This document shows positions 6,654 through 6,678 of a stretch of 6,678 bases of DNA, piece by piece (the first letter of the stretch is position 1; every line of letters begins with the position of its first letter). A model generated the notes under the pieces. The model saw only the letters and a list, made by a program, of their open reading frames with translations, was not told the DNA's origin and did not search any database. Both the position numbers and the translations under genes were made by a program. This DNA comes from Bacilli bacterium (GTDB lineage: Bacteria; Bacillota_I; Bacilli_A; ML615J-28; CAG-698): positions 1-6,678 of the forward strand of contig JAEDHQ010000079.1 of assembly GCA_016296945.1 (NCBI GenBank), given 5' to 3'.

Positions 6654-6678
6654 ATGGAAATTTTTCTAAAAATATTAT
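6654..6678 (+). CDS. Start of a divergent gene cut by the window edge (possibly plsY)
   Basis: ATG 6654 follows the ribosome site GAGGT (6644-6648) at five bases and a near-consensus promoter (6598-6626). Only eight full codons are visible, MEIFLKIL, which look hydrophobic like the beginning of a membrane protein. In several Bacillota, including Bacillus subtilis, plsY (acyl-phosphate:glycerol-3-phosphate acyltransferase, a membrane enzyme starting phospholipid synthesis) is transcribed divergently from parE, so it is the leading guess. The eight residues alone cannot prove it. Confidence 0.6.

Noticed and set aside
1..6678. CRISPR array, tRNA/rRNA, insertion sequence or prophage signs
   Set aside because: No regularly spaced repeats, no RNA gene signatures, no transposase and no terminal repeats were seen.

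Overview
The window is strongly AT-rich chromosomal DNA from a low-GC Gram-positive-type bacterium (Bacillota). The lineage could be Erysipelotrichia-like or another Bacilli relative close to the Mollicutes, but that placement is tentative because it rests on protein flavour and base composition only. The standard code fits. All nine Trp residues in the four complete proteins are TGG, there is no in-frame TGA, and TGA or TAG ends each gene, so a Mycoplasma/Spiroplasma-type code (TGA = Trp) is unlikely.

Layout. Four complete genes lie on the minus strand, and the start of a fifth lies on the plus strand at the right edge. Reading along the minus strand from the right, a near-consensus promoter (6439-6467) drives parE (4458-6413) and parC (2000-4465), the two subunits of DNA topoisomerase IV. 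Ten bases behind parC follows a third gene (982-1989) encoding a Fic-family protein with a C-terminal winged helix and an unrecognisable active site. A hairpin/T-run terminator (950-978) closes this three-gene unit. A separate unit follows: its own promoter (888-916), then a gene for a 265-residue protein with two N-terminal membrane segments and a helical, TPR-like cytoplasmic part (64-861), then an intrinsic terminator (46-70) whose stem contains the stop codon.

The divergent intergenic region (6414-6653, about 240 bases) holds the parE promoter, an inverted repeat, a small AT hairpin, and a plus-strand promoter plus ribosome site for a gene that starts at 6654 and runs off the window. Its position suggests plsY, but only eight codons are visible.

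How it fits together. ParE (ATPase and TOPRIM) and ParC (DNA breakage-reunion and DNA-wrapping domain) form the A2B2 enzyme that decatenates daughter chromosomes, and their genes overlap, consistent with coupled translation. The unexpected part is the Fic-like third gene. Active Fic toxins elsewhere are known to AMPylate a tyrosine in the ATPase domain of GyrB and ParE. Here the Fic motif and the Fic self-inhibition motif are both lost while the DNA-binding-type winged helix is kept, which suggests an inactivated Fic protein repurposed in the topoisomerase IV operon. This is the most interesting observation in the window.
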